The notes under the pieces are model-generated. The model was not told the DNA's origin. It saw only the letters and a program-made list of their open reading frames with translations, and did not search any database. Of a DNA stretch of 64,000 nt, positions 1 through 11,059 are shown piece by piece. Positions within the stretch are counted from its first letter, which is position 1, and each line of letters starts with the position of its first letter. The stretch is from CAYXTI01 sp964468495 (GTDB lineage: Bacteria; Pseudomonadota; Alphaproteobacteria; Rickettsiales; Rickettsiaceae), in contig CAYXTI010000026.1 of NCBI GenBank assembly GCA_964468495.1, forward strand, positions 1-64,000. The letters are read 5' to 3'. A program made the translations under genes and the position numbers.

Positions 1-501
1 AAAATATTATATGAACAATCTCATAATATGAGAGGAGAATCAATAGAATTTGTAAAACAATCTAAAGAATTGCTAGAAATCTTAAATAATGATAAAACAC
101 CTCTAACTAAACCTATGTTAGAAAAAAACAAAAAATTACTACATGAAATAATAAGTATAGAGAAAATTTATGTAAGAGGAGAAGCAACTATTTTAAAAGC
201 AAATAATAACTATATAACTAAGCTAAAGGATATAGTTCCAAAAATAAAAGATTTTTTTCAAGAAATATATCTATTCATAAAAGAAAAATTACATCCTAAG
301 AAAGCATTAGTACAATCACTAAAAAGTGCATCAAACCTATCTAAAAATATGCATAAAGCTAAGTTAGCAGTTGCAGATATTACTAAAAAAACTAATGAAC
401 AAATAAGACAAAATACAAATAATTTTATTAAAAAAGAAGATAATAAAACTCTAAACCTTAGAAGACTAAAACATAATAAAAATAATCAACTTCAAAGGTA
501 A
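1..501 (+). CDS. Hypothetical coiled-coil protein, probably 5'-truncated by the window edge
   Basis: I do not recognise this protein. The reading frame is open from the first base of the window. The first in-frame ATG, at position 28, has no Shine-Dalgarno-like sequence, so it may be an internal methionine and the gene may begin outside the window. The visible part (about 166 codons) is hydrophilic and rich in Lys, Asn and Ile, with long charged stretches that look helical or coiled-coil. It has no signal peptide and no membrane segment. It lies 96 bases upstream of another unknown gene on the same strand, and the two may share a transcript ending at the terminator near 1114. A secreted or structural protein is possible but only a guess. 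Confidence 0.5.
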   Translation, partial: KILYEQSHNMRGESIEFVKQSKELLEILNNDKTPLTKPMLEKNKKLLHEIISIEKIYVRGEATILKANNNYITKLKDIVPKIKDFFQEIYLFIKEKLHPKKALVQSLKSASNLSKNMHKAKLAVADITKKTNEQIRQNTNNFIKKEDNKTLNLRRLKHNKNNQLQR

Positions 502-597
502 AGAAAGTAAAAAAGTTATAGTAAATATATAATAAAAAATAATAAGTACTTACCATAAATAATAATATAAAACCTTTATAATGATGGATTATAAATT

Positions 598-1089
598 ATG
601 ACTAATAACAGAAATGATAAAAAAATAAACACAATAATAGAAAATAGTAATAAGCCATATGCAGAAAAACAAGAAGTAAATAATAAAATAGAAGAATTTG
701 AAAAAGATACAAAACCTAAAAACAACAAGATTGTTAATTTTCTTAAAAAAGCTGGAACTTATATAAGTAACCATAAAAAAGCATCAGCAGTAATAGGAGC
801 TGCTCTTATATTATCCACAATGCTTGCTCCTGCTGGAATAGCTGCGATATCTGGAATCATAGTTACTATAGGAGCAAGTGCAATTATTACTAATAAAATA
901 GTCCAAAATCGTAATAAAGAAATACATCCTCCGCATATTATAAAAAATAATAATGGAGTAGAACAAAAACAAAAAATTAACCAAAAACAACAAATCTCTA
1001 AGAACATTCCTACACTTAGTAATTTACAACCACCACCTACAACCCCAAACCTTAATAACATAAAATCAAGTCAAGGTATTAGCAAATAA
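598..1089 (+). CDS. Hypothetical protein with a central hydrophobic Gly/Ala-rich segment
   Basis: The protein is 163 aa and of unknown function. Residues 1-60 are charged and rich in Lys/Asn. Residues about 62-98 are continuously hydrophobic and rich in Ala, Gly and Ile, which could form one long or two short membrane helices. The C-terminal 60 residues are polar, with Gln/Lys runs and a proline cluster. There is no classical N-terminal signal peptide. A near-perfect hairpin terminator follows within 25 bases, which supports this as a real transcribed gene. The tripartite polar-hydrophobic-polar layout resembles small host-targeted membrane proteins of intracellular bacteria, but no family can be named. 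Confidence 0.55.
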   Translation: MTNNRNDKKINTIIENSNKPYAEKQEVNNKIEEFEKDTKPKNNKIVNFLKKAGTYISNHKKASAVIGAALILSTMLAPAGIAAISGIIVTIGASAIITNKIVQNRNKEIHPPHIIKNNNGVEQKQKINQKQQISKNIPTLSNLQPPPTTPNLNNIKSSQGISK

Positions 1090-1113
1090 AAAATTAAACA
1101 ACCATTATAGTAT

Positions 1114-1153
1114 ATAGATTTGATTACTTTAAAGAGTAATCAAATCTATTTTT
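1114..1153 (+). terminator. Rho-independent terminator
   Basis: A perfect 15-bp stem (1114-1128 pairs with 1135-1149), a 6-base loop and a run of T to 1153. It lies 24 bases after the stop of the 163-aa unknown gene. It is the clearest intrinsic terminator in the window. Confidence 0.85.
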
Positions 1154-1334
1154 CTTTAAATAACTAACAAAATCAATATATGATCTTATAAAAATACATT
1201 CATATTATTAATTTATACTAACTTTACCATAGCTGTATTTTATTAATAATTAGTAATTCTATTTTTAAAAAGGTTATTTAAATTTATATTTCTATTATTG
1301 TTTTTATACTTGATTACATAGTATTTTACTATGT

Positions 1335-4334
1335 TTAAGGTATCATAAACTGAAGAGTTGTTATATTTTTATTATTAACAACACTGATGCTTCCTTTATG
1401 TACTTCTATAACCCTTCTTAGATAAAACTAACCCAATGCCATTTCCTACTTTCTTAAAACGTCCTTTACTATAATCTTGGCTTGTTATCTTATAAATATT
1501 TTCTATCTCATCATTACTAAGTTCTATTCCACAATATCTTATACTAACCAATACTTTATATAATTCCTTATTAGTTCTATTTAGGCTTATTTCTATTTCT
1601 CCGGCCGTATCACTATTTGCTATTGCTATTATTATTAAATTATCTACTACTTTTAGTATATAATACTTATCTGCTGCCACTATTATTCTTTTCTGTATTT
1701 TTTTAGTTATTGTTATCTTACTTTTTTCTATATCACTTAAATATATTTCATCGCAATATTTTATTCTTTTCTTTATCTCAACACTAAAATCAAATACATC
1801 TTTATTTATATCCATTTCTTCATCATCTATTATTGGAATATCGACTACATTTGACATTAAATCAAATAACTTATGAGTTTGTATATATAAATGCTCTGAT
1901 AAATCCTCTAGCTCCTTTATGGGATAACCTTCATCTATCTTATTCTTTAATAAATCTACTGTATTATGTACTTTAGTCATTGGATTATATATGCTGTATG
2001 TTGTAACATCTAATATATTTGCTGATATTTTCTTAAGCCTATTAATTTCTTCTTCTTTTGCTATTATCTTCTTATTATATCCTTCTAAATCTTTCTCTAA
2101 CGCTTTATTTTTTTCTATCGATCTAACAAACTTACTACCTATCTCATTACTCTTATTTAAAAGTTTTGCTTTTTCTAAATCTAATAACCTATAACCCTTT
2201 ATTAAACTAGTAAACTCAAATTCTAACTTAACATACTTTTCCTCTAACCGTGATAAACTATTTTCTATTTCTCTTTTTTCTTCTAATAATTTATCTTGTG
2301 CTTTCTTTACGATATATAATTCATCTTGCTTTAGTCTTAAAAACAATATTGCTGATATTAGTACTACAAATACAGTATAAAATACACCAACTAAGCGTTC
2401 TATCACTATAGCAGTCTCTCCTACCTCAACAATTACTACATTATTACATAGTAATGCTGCCAACCACCTATTAATAACAATACTACAGATACATACCACC
2501 TTAATATCAGCATCATCACTATCATACTCATTAGAAATGTTACTACATAAACCCAATAAAAATTCATTAATAATATTTGAAATATCCCTACAAATGGGAC
2601 TGTATATAACAACAATAATAACCATACTAATCCTATGTATTTATTATTTTTTAATTTATCTACATATAATGAAGATAGTATTAATATTGTTGATATTACT
2701 AACAATGATATCTTTATTAACATTGCTAGTACATTATATTCTCTGTCACTAGGGAAAACCCATATATTAGCCAATAATAACAACATATAGAATCCACCAT
2801 ACAATGCAGGAATATCTGAGTTATTTGGCAACTGCTCAACACAAAATTTGAAAAAATTAAATGTCTTTAATCTCTTTAGTAATCCTATATATTTTTTTTG
2901 GCTAATTACCTCTTTACTAAAACCTCTAAAAACATGATCTTTTGCTTTAGTCCTCACCCATCCTCCTTCTTGTTTTAATAAATAATGACTTCCTAATAAA
3001 AATACTATATTTGCTATCATTCCTTCCAATGCTCCATTCCTATTAAATCCAAAATATGATATTGCTACTGTAATAAATGCCGCACTCATAGCTATTAACA
3101 CCGACTTACTACTACTACGAAAACCTAATAACGCTATCATAAATGATGTTGCTATCACTGAAAGATAAAAAATACGACCAAAAATAAATAACTTAAATAT
3201 ACTATCAAATAAAGTAGCAATAAAAAAGCCAATAGCTCCAATAATTATAGATCCTATTCTAGCCCAAACTAATTGATGTTCTTTTTTTATGAATCCAGAA
3301 CTAGCAAGCAGATCATGTGATACAATTATTGCACTTGCATTTATATACGAATCTGCTGGTGACATTACCATTGCCACAATTCCTATTATTAATCCTTTTA
3401 ATCCTGGGTATCCATAATTACTAATTAAATAATTAACTAAATTACTTGCAACTAAATTACTATCTTTTGCTAAAAGCAAAATAGCTATTAAAGAAATTAA
3501 CAAATTTGTAAATACTATTACGATAGATGATATAAGACAACTTGAAGTTATTTTTGTGTATTACGAGCCATTGATAATCTCTGAAATGTTTCTGCTCCAA
3601 GCCTTGGGATAATAAAAAGAATAATAAATGAAAACATACTCCATAAACTATCCTCTTGGTTAGAAAAAGATCTAATGCTTTCAGTAAAAGATTTATTGGC
3701 GAATACTTCAATTATTTTATTACTATCTCCAACAGACATCCATATTACTACTAATGCTAAAATAGGAAGAACTATTCCAAATGTTAAAAACTGTATTATA
3801 TCTGTAAATGTTACCGATCTTACTCCTCCAATACTAGAGTATGCTGTTATTATAGCTACACTTAAAAACATAATTTTATCCTTAGGTAAATTAACAAAAC
3901 TCCCTAATATCTCTGCAAGCACCTTAAATTGTATTGAGATTATTATAATCATTGACATTAAACTTAGTATTACTGTAATAATTCTTACATGGTTACCAAA
4001 CAAACTATACATTGCATCGGCTATTGATAACTTACCTAAAAATTCAGTAAAACGAGGAGCAAATACATATGCTATTATTAAAAATGATATCCCAGAACTA
4101 CAACCCATTAACATAAAAATAGGCCCCTTAATATAAGTTTCAGATAAATAAACTGATAAACTATCTCCTCCAATCCAAGTTGCAATTACAGTTACAGATA
4201 GAAGTAAAAGTAGAAAAATTTCTATTACCAACAGCAAAATCTATTATATTTCTATTCTTTCTTCCAGCAACTAACCCTACTAATAATGTTCCTAGTAAAA
4301 ACAAACCTAATATCATTAAATCTAAATTAAACAT
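1335..4334 (-). pseudogene. Frameshifted sodium:solute symporter / sensor histidine kinase fusion
   Basis: Reading the minus strand from an ATG at 4334 gives about 1000 codons of one protein spread over several frames. The N-terminal two thirds is a sodium:solute symporter (SSS, PutP-like). It shows a first membrane helix, the conserved ATWIGGD segment, then many helices and the MSPADSYINAS segment. The C-terminal third has further membrane helices, a long coiled coil (about 2300-2050), a weak HisKA-like region and an ATPase G box (GNGIGL). Four single-base shifts break it: near 4190-4225, at an A5 run at 3551-3555, near 2440-2475, and at the CCC at 1412-1414. Correcting the last restores an in-frame end at 1335. 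Symporter-kinase fusions are known sensors in proteobacteria. Four shifts in one gene argue for real decay, though assembly error at homopolymers is not excluded. Confidence 0.8.
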
Positions 4335-4597
4335 AATCATATTATACCTATCTTTATTTAATAAATTTTAGTTAATAAATCTATTTCTTAGTAACTATAG
4401 ATTTATATAAGTTACTTGATTTTTTTGTATTTTTCTAGTCTATTTTATATCTTTTTATTATTCTTTAACTGTTTTTTTATTTTTTATTAGTTATATCACC
4501 ACCTATAAACTAAATATACTACAATAATAAAACCAAAAGTTGAATAATGTATATTAAAGCCTTAATAATGATAAACTAATAAATATAAATACCATCA

Positions 4598-6550
4598 CTA
4601 ATAAAAATTATATGGATCTATATCATTTTTTATATGAATAAAACTAGGAATTCTTATTGATTCAATTGATGTCTTAATAAATTGTTGTAAATTAAATAAT
4701 TTATCAGATATTAATAATACTCGATAACGATATCTTGCTGCTAATCTAAAAATTATAGGTTCTGCAGGACCTAAAATTTTCACTCTAGTTTTAGGAATAT
4801 TAGTTACAAAACTATTAGCTATTTCAAATACTTTTTCTTTATCTTTGCCTGAAAAAGTAATAGCTGCCATTCTTGTAAAAGGCGGCATCTGAGCTAATTT
4901 TCTACTATTAATCTCAGCCGCTATAAATTGTGCATCACTGCCTTCTTTAATTGATAATAAAACTTTATTATTAGGGTTATGAGTTTGTAATAAAACTAAG
5001 CCCTGATCATGTTCTCTTCCTGCTCTTCCGCCTACCTGATGTAATAGCTGATACATTTTTTCGCTTGTTCTTAAATCACCAGCTGTAAAGCCTATATCAG
5101 CATCTATTACCCCAACTAAAGTCAATTTTGGAAAATGATAACCTTTAGTAATAATTTGTGTTCCAATTAAAATATTAATTTCCCCTTTTTCCATCTTCAT
5201 AAGTAATTTTTTTATACTATCTACTTTTTTTGAATTATCTCCACTGATAAGACTAATTTTTTTATTAGGAAAAAGAGCAGTTACTTGTTCTGCAACACGT
5301 TCAATGCCAGGACCATAAAAAATAAGAGAATCTTTACTTTTACAGTAGATGCACATTACAGGAATATTTGTGACATACCCACAATAATGGCATTTTAATC
5401 TTTGTAACAACTTATGTACTACCATAAAAGATGAACACCATTTACATTGGAAACTAAATCCACATGATTTACATAATATTAATGGAGCAAACCCTCTTCT
5501 ATTCAAAAATAATAATACTTGTTGTTTTTTAGATAATGTATAATTAATTGCCTGTATTAATTTTGTTGATAATAAACAATCACTCTTAGGTTTTTCTTTT
5601 CTCATATCAACCATCTCAATGGTAGGCAAAATAGAATTAAAAAATCTATTTTTAAGGGTAATTAAATGATATTTATTAAGATTAACATTATAAATTGTCT
5701 CAATTGAAGGAGTAGCAGATAATAAAAGACATTTACACTGTTCAATATTACTTCTTAAAACCGCCATATCTCTTGCATGATATAATACTCCTTCATTTTG
5801 TTTATAAGAATTATCATGTTCTTCATCAATAACTATTATCCCTAGACTTTTATATGGTAAAAATAAACTACTTCTTGTTCCTATGATTATTTGTATTTCT
5901 CCGCTGATAATACCTCTTAAAATACGTTTTTTTTGAGCTTTACTTATTGTAGAATTCCATATAACAGGAAAAACAGTAAATCTTTCTTTAAACTTAGTAA
6001 TAATTTGATTGCTTAATGCAATTTCTGGTAACATAATTAACGCTTGTTTTCCTAGCTTTATTTGTTCAAACACAGCATGAAAATATATTTCTGTTTTTCC
6101 AGAACCAGTAGCGCCTTTTATCACAACAGGTTTAGTTGCTTTTAGAAAATTATTTAAACATAGTTTTTGATCACTTGAAAGCACAGCTAATTTAACATTT
6201 TTTGGAATAGTTTGTTGCATAGAAATAATAGGAGGATGATTCAATTCGACTGGCAACACTAACTTTGCTATAGTGCTTAAAGAAACAAGATAATAATTAC
6301 TACTACGTTTTATGAAATCTAATAATTGATATTTAACACTTGCAGAAAACTGTATTTTATTCGATATAAATTTTAATTTTATATTATTTAAAGGAGAAAC
6401 ATTAATTTCCCATACTATAGAAGTTATCTCTTTATTCCTAAATGGAACTAATACTATATCTCCAATATTAATATTCTTATCTTTTGGAGCAATATAGCTT
6501 AAAGGAAATAATAACCCGGAAACAGGTACAATAACGTTTACTATTTGCAT
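4598..6550 (-). CDS. priA: Primosomal protein N' (PriA helicase)
   Basis: The 650-aa superfamily 2 DNA helicase restarts stalled replication forks by recognising branched DNA and starting primosome assembly. Visible features are an N-terminal DNA-binding region, the Walker A motif GATGSGKTE, a DEEH Walker B box, and a cysteine-rich zinc region of four CxxC-like pairs (CKSC, CKWC, CHYC, CIYC) inserted before the C-terminal helicase lobe. The helicase motif with GRAGR follows. Length is slightly below the roughly 730 aa of E. coli, as is usual in Rickettsiales. It stands alone between the symporter-kinase pseudogene and a small membrane protein gene. The start ATG agrees with the family N-terminus. 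Confidence 0.95.
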   Translation of the reverse strand: MQIVNVIVPVSGLLFPLSYIAPKDKNINIGDIVLVPFRNKEITSIVWEINVSPLNNIKLKFISNKIQFSASVKYQLLDFIKRSSNYYLVSLSTIAKLVLPVELNHPPIISMQQTIPKNVKLAVLSSDQKLCLNNFLKATKPVVIKGATGSGKTEIYFHAVFEQIKLGKQALIMLPEIALSNQIITKFKERFTVFPVIWNSTISKAQKKRILRGIISGEIQIIIGTRSSLFLPYKSLGIIVIDEEHDNSYKQNEGVLYHARDMAVLRSNIEQCKCLLLSATPSIETIYNVNLNKYHLITLKNRFFNSILPTIEMVDMRKEKPKSDCLLSTKLIQAINYTLSKKQQVLLFLNRRGFAPLILCKSCGFSFQCKWCSSFMVVHKLLQRLKCHYCGYVTNIPVMCIYCKSKDSLIFYGPGIERVAEQVTALFPNKKISLISGDNSKKVDSIKKLLMKMEKGEINILIGTQIITKGYHFPKLTLVGVIDADIGFTAGDLRTSEKMYQLLHQVGGRAGREHDQGLVLLQTHNPNNKVLLSIKEGSDAQFIAAEINSRKLAQMPPFTRMAAITFSGKDKEKVFEIANSFVTNIPKTRVKILGPAEPIIFRLAARYRYRVLLISDKLFNLQQFIKTSIESIRIPSFIHIKNDIDPYNFY

Positions 6551-6715
6551 AAATACAATAACCTTTCAGTGTATCGATATGATGGGTGGCATTAATTGAT
6601 TCTATAAATAAATTAATAAAATAATTTATTTATAGAGATTATTGAATATTCATATAAATAACAAAAGCACCAGCTGCAGTAAGAACTCTGCTATAAATAT
6701 TATAATATATCTGTA

Positions 6716-7066
6716 TTATTGCCATTTAGTACGTAATGCATATTTTACTTCAGCTTCATCTTCGTTATTGGCAACAATAATATCCTTCAATATATAACCT
6801 TTTTTTTCAGCATAATATTCTCGTATATCAGCAGAAAAAAAAGCAAAAATAAACATCATCGATGTACTCAGAATAAAAGTCATCAAATTTGAATACATAC
6901 TACATACTATTTCTATTAATATAGCTATTATAGCTAAAGCCCATATTCGATGATATAATGCCCATACAAAATTAAAAAGAAATGCAAAAAAAGAAAAACC
7001 TTGTTTTATTATAATCGGGTTATTATCTTCCTTATTTGCCACCTGGTAAATTGAATAAATATTCAT
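6716..7066 (-). CDS. DUF2628-like small membrane protein
   Basis: The protein is 116 aa. A short polar N-terminus is followed by an aromatic segment (FSFFAFLFNFVWALYHRIW) and two or three hydrophobic helices, ending in a soluble C-terminal tail with a GYxxxD...A pattern. This layout matches the DUF2628 family, small inner-membrane proteins common in Alphaproteobacteria including Rickettsia, with no known function. It is a single gene oriented away from hslV. The family call rests on overall pattern, not on a catalytic motif. Confidence 0.65.
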   Translation of the reverse strand: MNIYSIYQVANKEDNNPIIIKQGFSFFAFLFNFVWALYHRIWALAIIAILIEIVCSMYSNLMTFILSTSMMFIFAFFSADIREYYAEKKGYILKDIIVANNEDEAEVKYALRTKWQ

Positions 7067-7295
7067 ATATTAATAATAATATTGTATTTTATTGTGTTAT
7101 GCTATATATATACTTTATTTAGTGTAAGTAGTATATTACAATTTACATAAATAATATAGTACCTGAAAACTACCCTAAGCGCTATCAAAATAGTAATATT
7201 TATATAGCAAATTACTAAATAAAATATATTTATAATACTAAAGATTACATAATCCTAGCATTATAAATGCTATAAGTAAAATTATCAATAACAAG

Positions 7296-7324
7296 TTGAT
7301 TTTATTACTTAATATGGTTATATA
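7296..7324 (+). promoter_or_regulatory. Possible sigma-70 promoter for hslVU in the 7067-7381 spacer
   Basis: TTGATT (7296-7301) and TATATA (7319-7324) are separated by 17 bases, about 60 bases upstream of the hslV ATG. In DNA this AT-rich such matches arise easily, so support is weak. I saw no sigma-32-like CCCCAT element. The rest of the spacer holds only a small hairpin (TAGCATT/AATGCTA near 7257-7273) and no gene. Confidence 0.25.
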
Positions 7325-7381
7325 GTTTTTATAAAACATTATTAAACATTTAATAATTGATTAAAAATTTTACTAAATTTT

Positions 7382-7942
7382 ATGACAAATAATGGTTATA
7401 AAGAGAACAAAGTTAGAAGCACTACAATTTTATGCTTAAAAAAAGGCTCAGAAGTAATAATTGCTGCTGATGGTCAAGTATCTTTAGGTAATAGTATTTT
7501 AAAATCTACAGCAAAAAAACTAAGAACTTTATTGAATAATAAAATAGTAGCAGGATTTGCAGGATCTACTTCCGATGCTTTAACTTTATTTGATCGTTTG
7601 GAAAGTAAACTTGAAAAACATTCAAATAACCTTATGAGAAGCGCTGTAGCCTTAGCAAAAGATTGGCGTACTGATAAGTATTTGCGTAAACTAGAAGCAA
7701 TGATGATAGTAGCAGATAAGAATAACATGTTTATATTAACCGGAAGCGGCGATGTTATAGAACCTGAAGATAATATTGCTGCAATAGGATCTGGAGGATT
7801 ATACGCTTTATCAGCTGCAAAAGCATTACTATCTATAAAAACAAACTTATCTTCTGAACAAATAGCAATAAAATCAATGAATATTGCTGCAGATATTTGT
7901 GTATATTCTAACCACAATATTATTACGGAAAAAGTTATATGA
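7382..7942 (+). CDS. hslV: ATP-dependent protease subunit HslV
   Basis: HslV is the proteolytic subunit of the two-component HslUV (ClpQY) protease, a cytoplasmic double ring of hexamers related to the proteasome beta subunit. The protein is 186 aa. The conserved TTILCLKKG start of the mature enzyme lies at residues 14-22, so about 13 residues are expected to be removed to expose the N-terminal catalytic threonine (Thr14). [17 protein letters not shown] and the AAIGSGG segment are family hallmarks and closely resemble Rickettsia HslV. The Arg-Ser just before the Thr pair replaces the more usual His-Gly. The gene overlaps hslU by four bases (ATGA), implying translational coupling. Confidence 0.95.
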   Translation: MTNNGYKENKVRSTTILCLKKGSEVIIAADGQVSLGNSILKSTAKKLRTLLNNKIVAGFAGSTSDALTLFDRLESKLEKHSNNLMRSAVALAKDWRTDKYLRKLEAMMIVADKNNMFILTGSGDVIEPEDNIAAIGSGGLYALSAAKALLSIKTNLSSEQIAIKSMNIAADICVYSNHNIITEKVI

Positions 7943-9267
7943 AAAAGACACATGATATGGGCCTTACACCCACTGAAATTGTTGCTGAATTAGATAGGTT
8001 TATTGTAGGACAAACAAAGGCAAAAAAAGCTGTTGCTGTAGCTTTAAGAAACAGATATCGTCGGGCAAAAGTGCTAGAACCTATGCGCAGCGAGATTGTA
8101 CCTAAGAACATTCTTATGATAGGATCTACAGGAGTAGGGAAAACAGAAATAGCCAGAAGATTAGCAAAATTAGCAGAAGCTCCCTTTATAAAAATTGAAG
8201 CAACAAAATTTACTGAAGTAGGTTATGTTGGAAGAGATGTTGAGTCAATAGTTAGAGACCTGATGGAAATAGCTGTTACTTATAGAAAAGTAAAAGCAAA
8301 AAAAGAAATTGAATCAAAGGCAAAATTACAAGCTATAGAAAGAGTAGTTGAAGCTGTAGTAGGAAAATTTTCTACTAAAGAAACCACTGATAAGTTTAGA
8401 AATAAAATTATTAAAGGAGAGTTAGATAACACAGAAATAGAGATTGCTGTTAATGATAGCGACATAAAAAATAGTAATAGTTTTGAAATTCCTGGGATGC
8501 CTGGTGCAGCTATGGGAATACTGAATATTAGCGATATTTTAGGAAAAGCTCTAGGTAATAAAAAAACAAAACAAAAAAAATTAACTGTAAAAGAAGCTAT
8601 AGAAATTATTACATCAGAGGAGTCAGAAAAAATGATAGACCATGAACAAGTTATCGCACAGTCTATTGCTGCAGTTGAAAATGATGGAATAGTATTTATA
8701 GATGAGATCGATAAAATTACATCTAATTCCGAAGTAAGATCAGGAGAAGTAAGTAGAGAAGGAGTGCAAAGAGATTTATTACCTATTATAGAAGGGACTA
8801 ATGTTGTTACAAAATATGGGATTATAAAAACTGATCACATTTTATTTGTTGCTTCTGGAGCTTTTCATATATCTAAGCCCTCAGATTTATTACCAGAATT
8901 ACAAGGTAGACTACCTATTAGAGTAGAAATGATTGCTCTTACTAAAGAAGATTTAATTAAGATATTAACTGAACCTGAAGGAAGTTTAATAAAACAATAT
9001 GTAGCTTTACTTGCTACTGAAGGAGTAAGTCTAGAGTTTACTCAAGACGCTATAGAATCAATAGCAGAATATGCAACTAACATTAACAATGAAGTTGAAA
9101 ATATTGGAGCAAGAAGATTACATACTATTTTAGAAAATCTACTAGAAGATATAAGTTTTAAAGCAGGAGATAATAAAAATAGTAAAATTACAATAGATAG
9201 TAATTTTGTTACAAAGCAACTAGAATCATTAATTAAAAATATTGACTTAGCTAAATTTATCTTATAA
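7939..9267 (+). CDS. hslU: ATP-dependent protease ATPase subunit HslU
   Basis: This AAA+ unfoldase recognises substrates and feeds them to HslV. The 442-aa protein shows the family start [16 protein letters not shown], a Walker A motif GSTGVGKTE near residues 60-68, the pore segment GYVGRDVES, a variable intermediate I-domain with a GMPGAAMG motif, a Walker B box (VFIDEIDKI), and sensor/C-terminal domain with [10 protein letters not shown]. Length equals the usual 435-450 aa. It is translationally coupled to hslV through an ATGA overlap. The last two residues are IL, unlike the common hydrophobic RFIL-type tail only in detail, so HslV activation is likely retained. Confidence 0.96.
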   Translation: MKKTHDMGLTPTEIVAELDRFIVGQTKAKKAVAVALRNRYRRAKVLEPMRSEIVPKNILMIGSTGVGKTEIARRLAKLAEAPFIKIEATKFTEVGYVGRDVESIVRDLMEIAVTYRKVKAKKEIESKAKLQAIERVVEAVVGKFSTKETTDKFRNKIIKGELDNTEIEIAVNDSDIKNSNSFEIPGMPGAAMGILNISDILGKALGNKKTKQKKLTVKEAIEIITSEESEKMIDHEQVIAQSIAAVENDGIVFIDEIDKITSNSEVRSGEVSREGVQRDLLPIIEGTNVVTKYGIIKTDHILFVASGAFHISKPSDLLPELQGRLPIRVEMIALTKEDLIKILTEPEGSLIKQYVALLATEGVSLEFTQDAIESIAEYATNINNEVENIGARRLHTILENLLEDISFKAGDNKNSKITIDSNFVTKQLESLIKNIDLAKFIL

Positions 9268-9493
9268 CTGGATGATGTATTTTAAATAAAAATAAATTCT
9301 AATAAAATAACAGCTATAATAAACAGTCATATTGTTATAATTATAAAAAAATACTATAATGCTTTTTTAATCCAATATATTATTGTACTATCAACAATTC
9401 TTACTAAGAATATAAATATAATATATTTTATTGAACAAGTGAATTGTATATAATTCAGTAATTCTAAAAAATCAAATGATATATTAATTGCTA

Positions 9494-11059
9494 ATGGTAA
9501 TTAAAGTTGCAAGTATAGCATTGAACGGTATTGACGCAGTAGATGTTAATGTTGAAGTCCAGTTAATATCAGGTATTCCTAATTTTGTGATCGTAGGACT
9601 AGCAGATAAAACTATATCTGAGTCTAAAGAAAGAGTTAGATCAGCATTATCAGCAATAGGGTTAGCATTACCAGTAAAAAGAATAGTAATAAACTTAGCT
9701 CCAGCACATCTAATAAAAGAAGGAAGTCATTTTGATTTAGCAATAGCTGCTGGTATATTAGCTAGCACAAAAATATTAAATGATGAAATTAGAAATTACT
9801 TAATTTTAGGAGAATTATCCTTAGATGGCAGTATATTACCTGTTAATGGAATATTACCTGCTGCTATGGCTGCAGTAAATCGAGATAAAGGAATAATTTG
9901 CTCCAAAGACAATGGTGCAGAAGCCTCATGGTCTGGAAATAAAAAAATAATTGCAGCTAGTAACTTATTAGAGCTTATTAATCACTTCAAAGGAACACAA
10001 ATCATATCCTATCCTTCAGCTAAAATAGAAGATGAAATCCCATCATATCTAGATTTAGTAGACATTAAAGGACAAAAAATTGCAAAAAGAGCTCTAGAAA
10101 TAGCTGCAGCAGGAAACCATAATCTATTAATGTCAGGTCCGCCTGGAACTGGCAAATCAATGTTAGCTCAAAGACTAATAGGTATAATGCCCCCTTTATC
10201 ATCGCAAGAGATCTTAGAATGCAGTGTTATATCTAGTATATCAGGTAAACTAAAAAATGGTGCCTTAACTAGAAAAAGACCATTTAGATCTCCTCACCAC
10301 TCTTGTTCTACTGCAGCCATGGTTGGAGGTGGTGTAGGAAGAAAAATCACTCCAGGGGAAATTTCTTTAGCTCATAATGGTATTTTATTTTTAGACGAAC
10401 TCCCAGAATTTAATAATAATGTTATAGAGTCTTTACGCCAACCAATGGAGACTGGAGAAATTTTAATTGCAAGAGCAAGTAATCATATAAAATATCCAGC
10501 TCAATTTCAATTAATTGCAGCAATGAACCCATGCAAATGCGGTTATCTGAATGATAATCATAGAGTATGTACAAAAGCCCCAGCATGCGCATCAATTTAT
10601 CAATCAAAAATTTCTGGTCCTATATTAGATAGATTTGACTTACATGTAGAAGTTAATAATGAAAGCCATTATAATCACTATAAATTAGACTATATAAACA
10701 ATGAAGAATCATCTGAAAAAGTAAAAGAAAGAGTAATTAAGGCAAGAAATATTCAAATCAAAAGGTATGAAGGTTATAATAATATTAACTCAAATAATCA
10801 ATTAGAAGGAAAATTAATTACTAATTATGCAATAGCTTCTGAGGAAGGTATGAATATACTTAATGAAGCTGCCCAAAAATTTAAATTATCGATGAGGGCT
10901 TATAATAAAATATTAAAAGTTGGCAGAACAATTGCTGACCTAGATAATTCTGAGTTGGTATCAAAAATACATATTGCAGAATCTTTAAGTTATAGAAAAT
11001 TAGATTTTTCTAGTACGTTAAGTTATATAAACCACTACAGATCAAAAGAATATAGTTAA
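9494..11059 (+). CDS. comM: YifB/ComM-type Mg-chelatase-like AAA+ ATPase
   Basis: The 521-aa protein belongs to the YifB/ComM family. In naturally transformable bacteria ComM is a hexameric helicase that promotes branch migration during integration of incoming DNA; in Rickettsiales the role is inferred. Visible are the N-terminal Lon-like fold (SGIPNFVIVGLADK), Walker A GPPGTGKS, the SPHHS segment, Walker B with LDELPEF, the NPCKCG zinc-like segment, and a C-terminal domain ending in helix-rich sequence. A TTG six bases upstream (9488) is in frame, but the ATG at 9494 gives the standard MV start. dprA and topA follow on the same strand, a common alphaproteobacterial neighbourhood. Confidence 0.93.
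   Translation: MVIKVASIALNGIDAVDVNVEVQLISGIPNFVIVGLADKTISESKERVRSALSAIGLALPVKRIVINLAPAHLIKEGSHFDLAIAAGILASTKILNDEIRNYLILGELSLDGSILPVNGILPAAMAAVNRDKGIICSKDNGAEASWSGNKKIIAASNLLELINHFKGTQIISYPSAKIEDEIPSYLDLVDIKGQKIAKRALEIAAAGNHNLLMSGPPGTGKSMLAQRLIGIMPPLSSQEILECSVISSISGKLKNGALTRKRPFRSPHHSCSTAAMVGGGVGRKITPGEISLAHNGILFLDELPEFNNNVIESLRQPMETGEILIARASNHIKYPAQFQLIAAMNPCKCGYLNDNHRVCTKAPACASIYQSKISGPILDRFDLHVEVNNESHYNHYKLDYINNEESSEKVKERVIKARNIQIKRYEGYNNINSNNQLEGKLITNYAIASEEGMNILNEAAQKFKLSMRAYNKILKVGRTIADLDNSELVSKIHIAESLSYRKLDFSSTLSYINHYRSKEYS

Noticed and set aside
759..1061. Minus-strand ORFs opposite the 163-aa unknown gene
   Set aside because: They are shadows of the plus-strand gene: Cys/Phe-rich composition, no neighbours, and the terminator supports plus-strand transcription.
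3460..3711. 83-aa minus-strand ORF within the symporter pseudogene
   Set aside because: It is a third frame over the A5 frameshift; the symporter sequence runs through the other two frames.
7474..7953. 159-aa minus-strand ORF over hslV
   Set aside because: It is the antisense shadow of a well-conserved HslV.
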